Part shown: in pieces, positions 25,717 through 34,931 of the stretch
Position numbering within the stretch: the stretch's first letter is position 1
Layout: every line of letters begins with the position of its first letter
Source: CAJGBR01 sp045637425
Lineage (GTDB): Bacteria > Bacteroidota > Bacteroidia > Bacteroidales > Rikenellaceae
Reading direction: 5' to 3'
Assembly: GCA_045637425.1 (NCBI GenBank)
Contig: JAZTZL010000026.1
Span: 1-40,435, forward strand
Length of the DNA stretch: 40,435 bases
Program-made: the position numbers and the translations under genes
The notes under the pieces: model-generated
Databases searched by the model: none
What the model was told of the DNA's origin: nothing
What the model saw: the letters and a program-made list of their open reading frames with translations, nothing else

Positions 25717-27231
25717 ATGAAAAAAATAAACATTAATTTTCAGCAAGACGCCACAAAAAAAATCTATATAAACGGCAAAATCCACAATGTTTCTGTCGGA
25801 ATGAAGGAAATTCAGCTACAAAATGGCGAAAGATTCATTACTTACGACACATCTGGTGCTTACGGCGACGAAAATCACGAGATAGACATCGAAAAAGGAC
25901 TGCCAAAATGCAAGTGCAAGTGGAACGTAGAACCGACAGAATTCCACACACAACTATGGTATGCAAAGCGAGGCATCATTACCCCACAAATGGAATACGT
26001 CGCAATTCGCGAAAGCCAAGGCATCGATGGAGCAATCACTCCCGAATTTGTGCGAGATGAAATTGCAGCAGGAAGAGCCACGCTCCCAGCCAACAGAATG
26101 CACCCCGAAGCCGAACCTATGATTATAGGTAGAAATTTCCTTGTGAAAATCAACTCAAACATCGGCAATAGCGCACTCGGCTCAAGCATAGAAGAGGAAG
26201 TTGAAAAGGCAATGTGGTCTGCAAAATGGGGCGCAGACACAATTATGGACCTCTCAACAGGCGAAAATATCCACAAAACCCGAGAAGCAATCCTCAGAAA
26301 CTGCCCCACCCCAATCGGAACCGTACCCATTTACCAGGCATTGGGAAAGGTTAGCGGCAGAATTGAAGAACTGACTTGGGAGATTTTCCGCGAAACATTA
26401 ATCGAACAGTGCGAACAAGGTGTAGATTACTTCACAATTCACGCCGGAATTCTCAAAAAACACATCGAACTGGCAACAAAACGCACAACAGGAATCGTTT
26501 CAAGAGGAGGCTCTATACTTGCGAAGTGGATGTCAGTACGAAATATGGAAAATTTCACCTATGAAAATTTCGACGAAATCTGCAATATTTTGAAGCAATA
26601 TGACGTTGCTATATCATTGGGCGACGGACTCAGACCAGGCTCAATTGATGACGCCAACGACGCAGCACAATTTGGCGAACTCGAAACTTTGGGCGAACTT
26701 GCAGCCCGTGCTCAAGCACACGACGTTCAGGTTATCATCGAAGGTCCCGGTCACGTCCCGATGAATAAGATTAAAGAAAATATGGAGCTGCAACAAAAGT
26801 GGTGTCACGATGCACCGTTTTACACACTCGGCCCGCTCGTAACTGACTGTGGCGCAGGCTACGACCATATCACAGCAGCAATCGGTGGAGCTATGATCGG
26901 CTGGATGGGAACCGCAATGTTGTGCTACGTTACAACCAAAGAACACCTTGCACTGCCCAAGCGCGAAGACGTAAGAGAAGGCGTCGTAACATTCAAAATC
27001 GCAGCGCACGCAGCTGACATCGCAAAAGGTCACCCTGCAGCAATTGCTCGCGATTTGGCAATGAGTCAGGCTCGATATGACTTCCGCTGGAAAGACCAAT
27101 TCAACCTGTCATTCGACCCAGAACGCTCAAAAATGTTCCACGTGGAAATGGTCAAGGATTCAGGCGCAGATTTCTGTGCTATGTGCGGACCAAATTTCTG
27201 CGCTATGAGAATTACAAAATCAATTGACTAA
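25717..27231 (+). CDS. thiC: Phosphomethylpyrimidine synthase ThiC
   Basis: This 504-residue radical SAM enzyme converts aminoimidazole ribotide to hydroxymethylpyrimidine phosphate in thiamine synthesis. The C-terminal iron-sulfur motif CxxCxxxxC is C487, C490 and C495 in CAMCGPNFC. The central barrel carries the expected ThiC segments, such as GDGLRPGSIDDANDAAQ and EGPGHVPMNKI. The protein lacks most of the long N-terminal region of E. coli ThiC (631 residues). It is alone, without other thi genes, and the 44-base leader is too short for a TPP riboswitch and shows no such element. Confidence 0.97.
   Translation: MKKININFQQDATKKIYINGKIHNVSVGMKEIQLQNGERFITYDTSGAYGDENHEIDIEKGLPKCKCKWNVEPTEFHTQLWYAKRGIITPQMEYVAIRESQGIDGAITPEFVRDEIAAGRATLPANRMHPEAEPMIIGRNFLVKINSNIGNSALGSSIEEEVEKAMWSAKWGADTIMDLSTGENIHKTREAILRNCPTPIGTVPIYQALGKVSGRIEELTWEIFRETLIEQCEQGVDYFTIHAGILKKHIELATKRTTGIVSRGGSILAKWMSVRNMENFTYENFDEICNILKQYDVAISLGDGLRPGSIDDANDAAQFGELETLGELAARAQAHDVQVIIEGPGHVPMNKIKENMELQQKWCHDAPFYTLGPLVTDCGAGYDHITAAIGGAMIGWMGTAMLCYVTTKEHLALPKREDVREGVVTFKIAAHAADIAKGHPAAIARDLAMSQARYDFRWKDQFNLSFDPERSKMFHVEMVKDSGADFCAMCGPNFCAMRITKSID
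27134..27149. promoter_or_regulatory. parS-like ParB-binding palindrome (site 2, inside thiC)
   Basis: TGTTCCACGTGGAAAT matches the parS form at 14 of 16 positions and shares 13 consecutive bases with the site at 25692-25707. It lies within the thiC coding region 1442 bases downstream, encoding MFHVEM across the site. Confidence 0.55.
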
Positions 27232-27249
27232 CAATTAAAACAAAATAGA

Positions 27250-27705
27250 ATGACACCAAGATATATCATTCGAGCCTTAAAACAATTTGTGTTTTATATC
27301 ACGTTGGCAGTTCTAATAATCGCAACCACAACACTGCTCGAAACCAGCGACTTAGAGTCGTTCAAAAAGCTGTTTTTTGCTGCGAATTGGGGGCAGTTGA
27401 CACTGATTTTAGCTGCACTTTCGGCACTCTACCCCGCCTTTGGATACACCTCAAGAACAATGGAAATTGATGGCGAAAAACACCGAGAAGCAATACTCAA
27501 AGCACTATCAATGAGCAATTACAAACTCACCGAGCAGCGCGATAACAAAATGATTTTCAGAGGTGAAACTCCAGGAAAAAGATTGCGTTGGCTCAACGAA
27601 GACCGCATCGAAATCACGACACACGCCAACCGAATCGAAATCTCGGGGCCAAGAAAAGAAATCGTTACTCTGGTGTTCAGAATCACAACTTACACACGAG
27701 AATAA
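27250..27705 (+). CDS. Small membrane protein of unknown function
   Basis: This 151-residue protein has two predicted membrane segments (about 13-30 and 48-63) joined by a short loop, then a soluble C-terminal domain of about 85 residues with alternating strands (MIFRGE, DRIEITTHANRIEISGPRKEIV). The arrangement suggests a cytoplasmic C-terminal domain of beta-sandwich type on a membrane hairpin. It follows thiC by 18 bases and precedes the S41 protease by 61 bases. I do not recognise the family. Confidence 0.8.
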   Translation: MTPRYIIRALKQFVFYITLAVLIIATTTLLETSDLESFKKLFFAANWGQLTLILAALSALYPAFGYTSRTMEIDGEKHREAILKALSMSNYKLTEQRDNKMIFRGETPGKRLRWLNEDRIEITTHANRIEISGPRKEIVTLVFRITTYTRE

Positions 27706-27766
27706 CCTTTTTACGTGTTGGGTATTTACGGATTCGATTTTCATAAGAACAATAGTATAAACAAAA

Positions 27767-29443
27767 ATGAAACGGCTTAAATTATTATTTATCTGCACTT
27801 TAACGATCGTAGGATTTACGTGGAACACTGCATCGGGACAAAGCAACGATGAAAAAATCACAAAAAATCTCGAAATACTTTTTAATGTTTTCAAAGAGAT
27901 AAACCTGCTCTACGTCGATCCCGTAAACCCCGACAGCCTCATCAAATCGGCAGCTTGGGGTATGTCCAGACAACTCGACCCTTATACCGAATATTTCTCA
28001 CAAAAGGATATGGAGGAGTTCGAAATCAGGACAACCGGCAAGTACGGCGGCATAGGAGCCGTTATCAAGCAACGAAAAGGTGTGGATTACATAATGATTG
28101 CCGAACCATATGAAGGCTCGCCAGCCGACAAAGCAGGACTGAAAATCGACGATAGAATAACTGCCATAAACGGCGAATCTGCAAAGGGATTCTCATCAGA
28201 AAAGGTTAGTTCATTACTAAAAGGCGACCCGGAAACCACATTCACAATTGAGATTGAGAGTGAAGCTGATAGTACTCGTAAAACATTGACAATCAAGCGC
28301 GAACGCATTTCAATACCGAGCGTGTCATATAGTGGCGTCGTAGCTCCGCAGACGGGATACATCTCGCTTACAACCTTCGCCGAAGGCGCAGCAGACGAAA
28401 TAGCCGAGGCCCTCAACAAACTCAAAAAAGAGGAGAATATCACATCGCTCGTACTTGACTTCAGAAACAACGGCGGCGGATTAATCTCCGAAGCAGTCAA
28501 AATCGTTGGACTATTCATTCCACACAATAGCAAGGTAGTTTCGACAAAAGGTAAATTAGAGAGTGCCAAATACGAATATTTGACTACTAATCAACCTATT
28601 GACACAACAATCAGACTCGCTGTTATGATTAACGGCAACTCGGCATCTGCCTCGGAAATCGTAGCCGGTGCGCTGCAAGATTACGACCGAGCCGTTATCT
28701 GCGGTCAGCGCAGCTTCGGCAAGGGACTCGTACAGTCTACCCGCGCCGTAGGCCACAACTCTTTCCTGAAGATTACCACTGCAAAATATTACATACCTAG
28801 CGGCAGGTGCATTCAGGCCATAAACTACAGCAAACGAAATAGTAAAGGAGAAATCGAACATATCCCAGACTCGCTGATTAATGAGTTCAAGACTGCCAAA
28901 GGTAGAAAAGTATATGATGGTGGAGGCATTATGCCCGACCTGAGAATCACCCCCACCTACCACACTCTATTCACATTGAGCCTGTACAGTCAGGGATACA
29001 TTGAGGACTTCGCACGCATCTATTATAAGAAACACCCTCTCAGAGGCACAGAAACGGGCAAAAGATTCACTCTGACCGACGAGGAGTATAATGAATTCGT
29101 CGAATACGCAAAAGACAAGAAAATAGACTATAAATCAGAAACAGACGCAGCAGTGAAAATGTTGCGCAAAATTGCCACTCGAGAAAAATATCTCGAAAGA
29201 ATTGAACAACAAATCAAGGCTCTTGAGGAGTTAATCAAGACCGAAAACATAGACAATCTGACTGCATTCCGGTCAGAAATCCAACCCCTCATTGAGAGCG
29301 AAATTATACTCAGACACCACTACCGTCGCGGCGAAATACGCCACTCGCTGGGTGATGACAACGAACTGAACGAAACACTCAAAGTGTTGAATAACCCCGA
29401 CGAACTTGCAAAATACCTGAGCAAGGATACCGACAGAAAGTAG
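27767..29443 (+). CDS. S41-family C-terminal processing peptidase (CtpA-like, PDZ)
   Basis: This 558-residue serine protease has a signal peptide (about 1-24, ending TASG-Q), an N-terminal helical region, a PDZ domain (about 90-180, with GGIGAVI and GSPADKAGLKIDDRI) and the S41 core. The catalytic serine is in SASASE (292-297) and the general base is K319 in SFGKG. About 130 residues follow the core, forming a charged helical tail. CtpA-type enzymes trim or degrade periplasmic proteins in quality control. It is followed after 25 bases by a sensor kinase gene on the same strand. Confidence 0.94.
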   Translation: MKRLKLLFICTLTIVGFTWNTASGQSNDEKITKNLEILFNVFKEINLLYVDPVNPDSLIKSAAWGMSRQLDPYTEYFSQKDMEEFEIRTTGKYGGIGAVIKQRKGVDYIMIAEPYEGSPADKAGLKIDDRITAINGESAKGFSSEKVSSLLKGDPETTFTIEIESEADSTRKTLTIKRERISIPSVSYSGVVAPQTGYISLTTFAEGAADEIAEALNKLKKEENITSLVLDFRNNGGGLISEAVKIVGLFIPHNSKVVSTKGKLESAKYEYLTTNQPIDTTIRLAVMINGNSASASEIVAGALQDYDRAVICGQRSFGKGLVQSTRAVGHNSFLKITTAKYYIPSGRCIQAINYSKRNSKGEIEHIPDSLINEFKTAKGRKVYDGGGIMPDLRITPTYHTLFTLSLYSQGYIEDFARIYYKKHPLRGTETGKRFTLTDEEYNEFVEYAKDKKIDYKSETDAAVKMLRKIATREKYLERIEQQIKALEELIKTENIDNLTAFRSEIQPLIESEIILRHHYRRGEIRHSLGDDNELNETLKVLNNPDELAKYLSKDTDRK

Positions 29444-29468
29444 AATAATCAGACAAACAACCCAAACT

Positions 29469-30713
29469 ATGAAACTGAACAAGTCGGCAATAAAAGCCCA
29501 AATCGAGGATAGTTCTGAACTGATTCAGGATTTTCTCCACGACCACGTGAAACTCTTTTCGCGAATGGGTACAATGGATAAAATCACCCTGACCTATCGC
29601 GGAAAAATGGCACTGATAATTGTTGGGCTGATAATCGGGTTGTCTTCGCTGACTTTCACCAACCACCTGGCTCGACAATTGCGCGAGAAGGAACAAAACG
29701 AGGTAAGTCTGTGGTCTTACGCAATGAGCCGACTGGGCGACGTAAGTAACCAAGACCCCCTGATTAAGCTCATTATCCACGCCAATAACAAGATTCCATT
29801 CATCTTGACCGACGAGAATATGACCATAGTCAACGCCCACCTTATCCCCAAGGAGATACTCGAGGATAGGGATAAATTGTGGGATAAACTTAGTATGATG
29901 TCGGCAAAGAATCAACGAATTACGATTCCGAGTTATCACAATAACTACTACCTTTATTATGATGAATCTGACATTCTGAAGAGCATTTACTACTACCCTT
30001 ACATTCAGATTGGTGTTATAATTATTTTTGTAATCTTCACCTATGTTACGTTCAAATTCTCGAAACGCGACGAACAAAATCGCGTCTGGATTGGTATGGC
30101 AAAGGAGACTGCCCATCAATTAGGCACCCCCACATCATCGCTGCTTGGGTGGCTCGAGTATCTGAAGACCCAATCCGTAGACCCAATGGTAGTTGATGAA
30201 ATGAACAAAGACCTCATCAGGCTATTAAAAGTAATCGACCGTTTTTCGAAAATTGGGTCATCTACCACACTCAGCAAGAATGACGTTTGCACAATCATCG
30301 AGAACTGCGTGAACTACTTCCAGACACGCATACCGAAGAATGTAAAATTGGAATTCAGTAAGCCCGAGGCTCCGATGGAGAGTATGATAAACGACGCGCT
30401 GTTCGAGTGGGTAATCGAAAATGTGATAAAGAATGCGATTGACGCGCTGCAGGGAAAGGGCGAGATTTCGGTATTAATGACCCAGGACGAGCGTCACCTA
30501 TACATCGACATCACCGACACCGGAAAAGGTATGCCAAAAGCCTCGTACAAGCGCATATTCGAGCCGGGCTTCACCACCAAGACCCGAGGCTGGGGTTTGG
30601 GACTCTCGCTCAGCAAGAGGATTATCCACGACAACCACCGAGGCAGAATATTTGTCTTGTGGTCGGAGGTAAACCACGGTACCACGATGCGCATCGAACT
30701 GAAAAAAGTTTAA
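29469..30713 (+). CDS. Membrane sensor histidine kinase (HisKA-type)
   Basis: This 414-residue protein has two membrane segments (about 47-65 and 178-196) flanking a periplasmic sensor region of about 110 residues. There is no clear HAMP domain. The phospho-acceptor is H216 in AKETAHQLGTPTSSLLGWLE. The ATPase domain shows the N box (IENVIKNAIDALQGKG), G1 (DTGKGMP) and G2 (GWGLGLSLSK). No response regulator follows on this strand; the nearest regulator gene is convergent and belongs to another kinase. The gene is last in the S41 protease transcript, and its stop codon lies inside the 39-bp repeat. Confidence 0.93.
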   Translation: MKLNKSAIKAQIEDSSELIQDFLHDHVKLFSRMGTMDKITLTYRGKMALIIVGLIIGLSSLTFTNHLARQLREKEQNEVSLWSYAMSRLGDVSNQDPLIKLIIHANNKIPFILTDENMTIVNAHLIPKEILEDRDKLWDKLSMMSAKNQRITIPSYHNNYYLYYDESDILKSIYYYPYIQIGVIIIFVIFTYVTFKFSKRDEQNRVWIGMAKETAHQLGTPTSSLLGWLEYLKTQSVDPMVVDEMNKDLIRLLKVIDRFSKIGSSTTLSKNDVCTIIENCVNYFQTRIPKNVKLEFSKPEAPMESMINDALFEWVIENVIKNAIDALQGKGEISVLMTQDERHLYIDITDTGKGMPKASYKRIFEPGFTTKTRGWGLGLSLSKRIIHDNHRGRIFVLWSEVNHGTTMRIELKKV

Positions 30714-30746
30714 TCCCCCACCCTGCTGAAAAAAATAACCCGCCGA
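30708..30746 (+). repeat. 39-bp inverted repeat, left copy
   Basis: These 39 bases, from GTTTAATCCCC to AACCCGCCGA, recur with no mismatch in reverse complement at 37457-37495. The copy starts in the last sense codon of the kinase gene and runs into its terminator hairpin. Confidence 0.97.
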
Positions 30747-30770
30747 GTAGTTCGGCGGGTTATTTTTTTT
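30732..30770. terminator. Bidirectional intrinsic terminator between convergent kinase and regulator genes
   Basis: A 15-bp stem pairs 30732-30746 with 30752-30766 around a GTAGT loop. Its core is CCCGCCGA / TCGGCGGG, and it is flanked by A-run and T-run, so it can end transcripts from both sides. Confidence 0.93.
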
Positions 30771-30812
30771 ACAACACTTTTTTACTATGAAAATTTTAAC
30801 AAATTGGCAGTT

Positions 30813-31496
30813 TTATATCTCAACCAACTGATTCTTAATTGAATAAACCACAAGATTGGCCGTATTCTTACAACGTGTTTTAGCCAAGATATTAGCGCGA
30901 TGCTTGTCTACGGTACGCTTGGATATGAACAATTTATCGGCTATCTCGACATTCGACAATCCCTGACAAATCAACAACAGAATCTGCAACTCGCGCTGAG
31001 ACAGAGGTTCGTTTTCGTCACTGTTATCCACTTCATCATCAATTGCTTCAGGTTCAATATGGACTACGCTTTTAAGATTGCTGACAAGATTGAACAGCAG
31101 CTCCTGCGAGAAATACGAGCCGCCCTCGACCACTGTGTATATGGCATCTCTCACCTGTGAAATCTCCGAATTCTTCAACAAAAATCCCTTGACTCCCAAC
31201 GAAACCATCTTGAAATAGTAATCCTCCTCGCCATACATCGAAAGCGTAATAATCTTCAAATCAGGATTTTTCTCCAGAGCACAACGAGCAGCATCAATGC
31301 CGTTCATATTGGGCATACTGATATCCAACAAAACGACATCGGCCGTAACAGAGTCGAGCATTTCGATGAACTTCACTCCATCAGCAGCCTCGCCCACCAC
31401 CTCAAAATCCGCAACCGTACTGAGCAAAATTTTCAAACCGTTGCGAAATAAGGTATGGTCATCTACCAGTAGAATTTTAATCTTATTCTGTGTCAT
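30813..31496 (-). CDS. NarL/FixJ-family response regulator
   Basis: This 227-residue regulator has a receiver domain (about 6-122) with the acidic pair D12/D13, the phosphorylation site D58 in VVLLDIS, and the conserved lysine in LLKNSE. A LuxR-type helix-turn-helix lies at about 162-224 (LSQRELQILLLICQGLSNVEIADKLF region). Its start overlaps the stop of the upstream kinase as ATGA (31493-31496), so kinase and regulator are a cognate pair. Its targets are unknown. Confidence 0.95.
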   Translation of the reverse strand: MTQNKIKILLVDDHTLFRNGLKILLSTVADFEVVGEAADGVKFIEMLDSVTADVVLLDISMPNMNGIDAARCALEKNPDLKIITLSMYGEEDYYFKMVSLGVKGFLLKNSEISQVRDAIYTVVEGGSYFSQELLFNLVSNLKSVVHIEPEAIDDEVDNSDENEPLSQRELQILLLICQGLSNVEIADKLFISKRTVDKHRANILAKTRCKNTANLVVYSIKNQLVEI

Positions 31497-32443
31497 TTCA
31501 CGCCATTTATTTTGATAACAAATCGGGCACCCTGCCCCAGATTACTGTCTATTTTGACTTCACCTTTAATCGATTCCACCCTTGATATGATGTTTGAAAG
31601 TCCCATTCCCGAACTGTTCTCCAGCGCATTCTCCACAATAAATCCGCAGCCATTATCGCTGTAATCGAGAGTCAACACTCCCCCATTCAGTATCAACGAA
31701 ACGTTTGCCTCTGAGGCTCGTGAGTGCTTAATCGTATTATTAATCATCTCACATACAATGCGATATAGAATCACTTCGATATTATTCTTCAGACGAACAT
31801 TTTTCATATTCGATTTGAAGTTGATTTTCAGGTCGCTGATGCTCTCGAACTTCTTGATGAAATTTTCTATTGCACGCTCCAACCCGAAATTGTTGAGTAT
31901 GTGCGGACTAATATTATTCGAAATGTGCTTCAGCGACTTGACAGCCTCGTCAATAACCAGATTCGTATTGTCGATAATCTCCTTCTGCTCTTTACTGAGT
32001 TCCGTTCCCGCCAGAGCAGATACAGACATCTTAGCCGATGACAACAGCGGCCCCAGACCATCGTGAATATCCTTCGAAAAACGCATACGCTCACGTTCCT
32101 CGGTGTGAATCACGATATTGATGATTCGTTCTGCGGATATTCGTTTCTGGTGCTCCATTTGGAAGATGTAGTTCAGAATTTTGGGGATCATAAAAATTCC
32201 GATTGTGAAACACGCCGAAATAAGAATCCCAATCCACACCATAACCTCCTGTGACAAAGGCCAATCCTTGCCCATAATATGTCTGACGAATTCCCCTATT
32301 CGGGTTATAGCCATCAGAGCCAGAGCCACCGAAATCAAAATCCACGAGGCATTGTACTTCGTAGCCCGAATCAGCCTGATAGCCACAACTGCAGCCACCA
32401 ACTGAAACAATATCGACACTATAAACAATACCTTCAGAATCAT
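31493..32443 (-). CDS. Membrane histidine kinase (HisKA_3, NarX/DesK type)
   Basis: This 316-residue kinase has three membrane segments (about 4-24, 33-50 and 68-88) with very short loops, so it may sense a signal in or near the membrane. The phospho-acceptor is H127 in FSKDIHDGLGPLLSSAKM, the HisKA_3 motif. The HATPase domain carries the N box (CEMINNTIKHS) and the DNGCGF and SGMGLSNI segments. It is coupled by ATGA to its response regulator and follows DUF4924 and sppA in the same operon. Confidence 0.94.
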   Translation of the reverse strand: MILKVLFIVSILFQLVAAVVAIRLIRATKYNASWILISVALALMAITRIGEFVRHIMGKDWPLSQEVMVWIGILISACFTIGIFMIPKILNYIFQMEHQKRISAERIINIVIHTEERERMRFSKDIHDGLGPLLSSAKMSVSALAGTELSKEQKEIIDNTNLVIDEAVKSLKHISNNISPHILNNFGLERAIENFIKKFESISDLKINFKSNMKNVRLKNNIEVILYRIVCEMINNTIKHSRASEANVSLILNGGVLTLDYSDNGCGFIVENALENSSGMGLSNIISRVESIKGEVKIDSNLGQGARFVIKINGVK

Positions 32444-32464
32444 TGATTACCAAATAATTTACAA

Positions 32465-33028
32465 TTACAAATCTCTATAAATATCAATCTCTCCTCGTTC
32501 GGACTTCATATAAGTATCCGCCAATGTTGCAATCAATGGCGATATCAACTGAATCACATCATTGATATATCCGTCGTGCTTATCCTGCTCGCCTTTGATT
32601 CGGTAGAGCATAACTGCGTACAGTGCTCTAAAACAAACTTCTATATCTGTGACATTCAAGTTATTAAATACAGACTTCAGGCGAGGAAGCTCATTTTCTA
32701 CCCTACTCCACACTTTTCGGTACTGCTCACCCGCAGGCAAAGCCAACAATTCGGAATGCATATCATTCATATCCGAAATCAAGTGCAGCGTATGGTTCAG
32801 GTGGCCGTGTTCTACCTTGCCCTCCTCCTTCAGCAGCGATGACAACTCCATATACCACATAAACACCTGCTGTTGTTGTTCGGGAGTGAGCGAACCCTGT
32901 TTTTCCACAAGTTGCGACCATATCGCCTCGGGACTGAACTGCAGAGCTCTGAGCAAATCCTCCAACTGCCACAGATAAAGGATATACTCTGCAATATTTT
33001 CCGCACGTTTTTTCTGAGCTATAAACAT
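32465..33028 (-). CDS. DUF4924 family protein
   Basis: This 187-residue protein is all-helical and soluble, with no signal peptide. The N-terminal segment IAQKKRAENIAEYILYLWQLEDLLRA is characteristic of DUF4924, a family I know only from Bacteroidota and with no assigned function. It lies 26 bases after sppA and 21 bases before the histidine kinase on the same strand, so it may be co-expressed with envelope quality control. Confidence 0.82.
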   Translation of the reverse strand: MFIAQKKRAENIAEYILYLWQLEDLLRALQFSPEAIWSQLVEKQGSLTPEQQQQVFMWYMELSSLLKEEGKVEHGHLNHTLHLISDMNDMHSELLALPAGEQYRKVWSRVENELPRLKSVFNNLNVTDIEVCFRALYAVMLYRIKGEQDKHDGYINDVIQLISPLIATLADTYMKSERGEIDIYRDL

Positions 33029-33054
33029 TTTTTTTCAATTAAGAGTCAATGCTG

Positions 33055-34845
33055 TTAATGTATATTCAAAACTATAGGAGTGATGGCCTGTACTTTTCCG
33101 GACATACTGTTAACTGCTTTCAGACGGTTGATACTCTCATCTATCAGCGGCAACTCATTTTGAGTTTTGATGTAAGGTGTGAGTCCGTTCTTCATCACCT
33201 CCATCAGGTCGCGCGAACTTGAAATCTCCTTAATACCACACTCACCTTCAATGTGTGCAAGTTGTTTAGCTACATTGAGAGCATTATTCAGCCCCCCTAC
33301 TCCATCAACAAGACCGATTCGGTGAGCATCAAAACCTGTCCATACACGACCACTTGCAACCTCTTCAACCTGCTCCATAGTGAGATTTCGGCCTTGAGAT
33401 ACGCGCTGTTTGAATACAACATATATATCATCTACAGACTTTTGAATGTAATTTCTCTGAGCCTGAGTCATCTTTCCGAAACCAAAGTCTGCCGATTTGT
33501 TTGTTTTTACGTTATCAAAAGTCAGACCGAGCTGCTTGGTGAGCGCACCCTGGAAATTCACTCCGAGCGAGAATACCCCGATTGAACCCGTCAGGGTCAG
33601 CGGCGTAGCAATGATTCTATCCGCCAGAGCCGAAATGTAATAGCCACCCGATGCAGCCATATCCCCCATCGAAACGACTACGGGTTTCACTTTGCGCAAT
33701 CTTTCTACCTGAGCACAAATCACTTCCGACTCCAATGCGCTACCGCCCGGGCTGTTGATTCGCAACACTACAGCCTTGACCGTACTATCTTTTTCGGCCT
33801 TTTTCAGACGCTCCAGCATATCCTTCGCAGTAATCAACTCATCAGACAGACCATAGTCTGACGGCATAATATTCCCGTTGGCATAGATGATTGCGATATT
33901 TTTCTTTGCGCCCTTTCCTTGATAGTCCATAGTCATCGTAGACATATACTCCTTCAGCGATACGGATTTAATGCTTTTTTCATCTCCGTCATACAGATTA
34001 GCCAACATTTTTTGGTATTGTTCAGAGTCGCCAATCTTGTCGATAAACTTGTGATTGAGTGCATCTTGCGCAGAGGCAATGCTCAATTCTGATGCCAAAT
34101 TGTTGAGCTCTTCGGGTTTCACTTTGCGAGCCTGAGCCGTACTTGCCACAATGTGTCTCCAAACCGTATTGAGCATCAATTCGGTCTGTTTTCTATTCTC
34201 TGCACTCATCTTCTTTTCGGTGTACGGCTCGACGGCGCTCTTGAACTTACCACAGCGGAATACCTCCACATCTGCGCCCAACTTGTCAATCAACCCCTTG
34301 ACGTGCACCGAGGTAGTAGAGAGCCCCACCCAGGGAATATGTCCCAGACGACCCATAACCAGCGAGTCAGCCACGTTAGAGAGGAAATATGAACCCAGCG
34401 ATTCGAATGTTTCGGTGAATACATACACAGGCTTTTTCGCAGCAAACAGAGCCAGCGCCTCGCGGAATTCTACGAGTTGAGCCAAGTTCATCGACATACC
34501 GTCGGGCTTAAGATTGATGGCGATTATTCGGTCATCTTCCACTGCGCTCAAAACACAATTCACAGCCTTCAGATAATCGACACTATTCTCTTCGTCTAAA
34601 GATAAATCAACTTCAATAGACTGACCATCAATGTTAAACACATTTTTAGGAGTACCCTCCTTGAAAACAGTTTTCATATCTATGGTCAATATGGTTGAGT
34701 CTCCAATAACCGTAGGAATAGATTTTCCGAAACTTAAGTTTGCTACCAATCCGGCAAAAATCATCACATTAATAAAACATACAACCACCAACCCCACAAC
34801 AAATGCCGTTAGTGAAGCCAAAAAGTTCCCGATAAAGTTTTTCAT
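33055..34845 (-). CDS. sppA: Signal peptide peptidase SppA (67K type)
   Basis: This 596-residue double-domain SppA degrades signal peptides after their cleavage. It has an N-terminal membrane anchor (about 8-33). The catalytic lysine is in the first half, probably K202 in GKFKSAVEPYT, and the catalytic serine is S399 in MAASGGYYIS in the second half, as in E. coli SppA. It is the first gene of a four-gene operon (sppA, DUF4924, kinase, regulator) and is divergent from mrp across 86 bases. Confidence 0.96.
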   Translation of the reverse strand: MKNFIGNFLASLTAFVVGLVVVCFINVMIFAGLVANLSFGKSIPTVIGDSTILTIDMKTVFKEGTPKNVFNIDGQSIEVDLSLDEENSVDYLKAVNCVLSAVEDDRIIAINLKPDGMSMNLAQLVEFREALALFAAKKPVYVFTETFESLGSYFLSNVADSLVMGRLGHIPWVGLSTTSVHVKGLIDKLGADVEVFRCGKFKSAVEPYTEKKMSAENRKQTELMLNTVWRHIVASTAQARKVKPEELNNLASELSIASAQDALNHKFIDKIGDSEQYQKMLANLYDGDEKSIKSVSLKEYMSTMTMDYQGKGAKKNIAIIYANGNIMPSDYGLSDELITAKDMLERLKKAEKDSTVKAVVLRINSPGGSALESEVICAQVERLRKVKPVVVSMGDMAASGGYYISALADRIIATPLTLTGSIGVFSLGVNFQGALTKQLGLTFDNVKTNKSADFGFGKMTQAQRNYIQKSVDDIYVVFKQRVSQGRNLTMEQVEEVASGRVWTGFDAHRIGLVDGVGGLNNALNVAKQLAHIEGECGIKEISSSRDLMEVMKNGLTPYIKTQNELPLIDESINRLKAVNSMSGKVQAITPIVLNIH

Positions 34846-34876
34846 AACAAAATTATTTTTTAAGGTTTCTCAGATA

Positions 34877-34884
34877 CAAAGATA
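34877..34884 (-). promoter_or_regulatory. Candidate -7 box for sppA
   Basis: On the minus strand the bases read TATCTTTG, a full TAnnTTTG match 31 bases before the sppA start. The -33 position 19 bases upstream reads TTAC instead of TTTG. Confidence 0.5.
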
Positions 34885-34904
34885 CTATATTTGAAGTAAA
34901 ATTG

Positions 34905-34912
34905 TAACTTTG
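34905..34912 (+). promoter_or_regulatory. Candidate -7 box for mrp
   Basis: TAACTTTG matches TAnnTTTG fully, 19 bases before the mrp ATG at 34932. No clear TTTG at the expected spacing. Confidence 0.5.
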
Positions 34913-34931
34913 CACAAAATATTTTGTTTTT

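Noticed and set aside
29379..30119. Open frame of 246 codons on the minus strand opposite the sensor kinase.
   Set aside because: It overlaps the S41 protease end and the kinase completely; the kinase has all its motifs, and the antisense product shows none.
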